Assembly: GCA_030667205.1 (NCBI GenBank)
Contig: DAOUWH010000071.1
Location: 1-7,138 of the forward strand
Source of the DNA: Nitrospirota bacterium
Lineage (GTDB): Bacteria; Nitrospirota; Thermodesulfovibrionia; Thermodesulfovibrionales; JdFR-86
DNA length: 7,138 nt
Direction: 5' to 3'
Under the pieces are notes generated by a model. That model did not search any database. It was not told the DNA's origin and saw only the letters and a list, made by a program, of their open reading frames with translations. Position 1 is the first letter of the stretch, and the number at the start of each line of letters is the position of its first letter. A program made the translations under genes and the position numbers. Positions 6,757 to 7,138 of this stretch are shown piece by piece.

Positions 6757-6784
6757 GTGGGGAGGGCGCGGGGGCCCTCCCCAC
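6757..6784 (-). other. strong GC hairpin in the leader of the NosL-family gene
   Basis: Positions 6757-6767 and 6774-6784 are perfectly complementary over 11 bp, almost all G-C, around a six-base loop. In the - strand transcript it lies between the cytochrome stop and the NosL ribosome site. No T-run follows on that strand, so it is not a standard intrinsic terminator. It may instead protect an mRNA end or set the ratio of the two products. Confidence 0.5.
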
Positions 6785-6786
6785 AG

Positions 6787-6807
6787 GCATCGCTTCTTTA
6801 GCGACGC
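6787..6807 (-). other. second leader hairpin downstream of the cytochrome gene
   Basis: In the - strand RNA, GCGUCGCU and AGCGAUGC pair over 8 bp, including one G-U pair, around the loop AAAGA. The G-U pair becomes an A-C mismatch on the + strand, so the structure forms only in the - strand transcript. It begins 9 bases after the cytochrome stop codon and precedes the GC hairpin by two bases. Confidence 0.45.
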
Positions 6808-6816
6808 TACCTATCG

Positions 6817-7138
6817 TTATTTATTGTCGTGGCAGTCCGCACAGTTATTCTGCGTGGTCATGCCGTGCATCTTGGCCTGGTTTCCATAGGCCGGTTTGTA
6901 CTTTCCGTCTGCCCACAGGTTAAGGAGCCTTACCGTCTCTACCGCGATGTCTGCGGAGAGCCTTGCGCAGCGCTCCTTTCTCTCGGGCGTAAAGAACTTC
7001 ACGCCCTCCTTCTTCATCCACCTGCCCACGGAGACGTGGCATAGGGGGGAATCGCTCCTGTTGACGTTCTTAAATGTCGCCTTCGGTTTCGCCGGCTTGT
7101 AGATGTGTAGCTCGGTGGTGGCATAGTACTGGATGACG
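6817..7138 (-). CDS. C-terminal part of a c-type cytochrome, probably split-Soret/C_GCAxxG_C_C-like
   Basis: The frame is open from the right edge to the TAA at 6817-6819, giving about 106 visible residues. The GTG at 7027-7029 is internal, because well-formed protein sequence continues upstream of it (YYATTELHIYKPAKP, then SDSPLCHVSVGRW). The chain ends NNCADCHDNK; the CxxCH at 6829-6843 is a covalent haem c site, so the protein is probably exported. The blocks SPLCHVSVGRW (Cys at 7039-7041) and ERCARLSADIAVE (Cys at 6967-6969) recall the two late Cys positions of the C_GCAxxG_C_C family, to which split-Soret cytochromes are related; that match is from memory. It is the first visible gene of the - strand operon and precedes the NosL-family gene by 94 bases. 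The cytochrome nature is quite sure; the subfamily is moderately so. Confidence 0.65.
   Translation of the reverse strand, partial: VIQYYATTELHIYKPAKPKATFKNVNRSDSPLCHVSVGRWMKKEGVKFFTPERKERCARLSADIAVETVRLLNLWADGKYKPAYGNQAKMHGMTTQNNCADCHDNK

Overview
The window is GC-rich, densely coding bacterial DNA. AGG (Arg) and ATA (Ile) codons are frequent. The gene content is a selenocysteine-containing SelD, a multipart envelope transport cassette, and a c-type cytochrome next to metal-centre proteins. This suggests an anaerobic or microaerophilic Gram-negative bacterium of the Desulfobacterota/Nitrospirota kind. That placement is inferred from gene content and codon habit, not from a marker gene.

Region 1 (start to about 3916, + strand) is a three-gene operon. 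It encodes an RND/MMPL-type inner-membrane exporter whose N-terminus lies off the left edge, an exported LolA-like 'outer membrane lipoprotein-sorting' protein, and an outer-membrane beta-barrel protein of DUF1302-like appearance. The genes are separated by 19 bases and then overlap by 13. Together they supply an energised pump, a soluble periplasmic lipid-binding carrier and an outer-membrane component, which is a plausible complete envelope-spanning route for a hydrophobic substrate.

Region 2 (about 3917-5807, + strand) has its own likely sigma70-type promoter and encodes selenium metabolism. SelD (selenide, water dikinase) is read from ATG 3981 through an in-frame TGA at 4020-4022, which encodes selenocysteine in the catalytic position, and ends at 5027. 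A standard gene caller sees only the part after the TGA, from GTG 4056. A hairpin right after the TGA fits a bacterial SECIS. The next gene starts on the base after the selD stop and encodes a TauE/SafE-family (TSUP) membrane transporter. This makes it a candidate importer or exporter of a selenium or sulfur oxyanion that works with SelD.

Region 3 (5808-5878) is the short gap between convergent gene sets. It holds a near-perfect palindrome (core GGGGACACGTCCCC).

Region 4 (5879 to the right edge, - strand) is an operon read right to left. It encodes the C-terminal part of a probable split-Soret/C_GCAxxG_C_C-type cytochrome with a terminal CxxCH haem site, then a NosL-family exported metal-binding protein, then a DUF2318 (FtrD-like) lipoprotein with paired CxxC motifs. 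The last two genes overlap by 8 bases. Two strong hairpins sit in the leader between the cytochrome and the NosL gene. The group looks like a periplasmic redox or metal-handling module. No tRNA, rRNA, CRISPR array or insertion sequence was seen.
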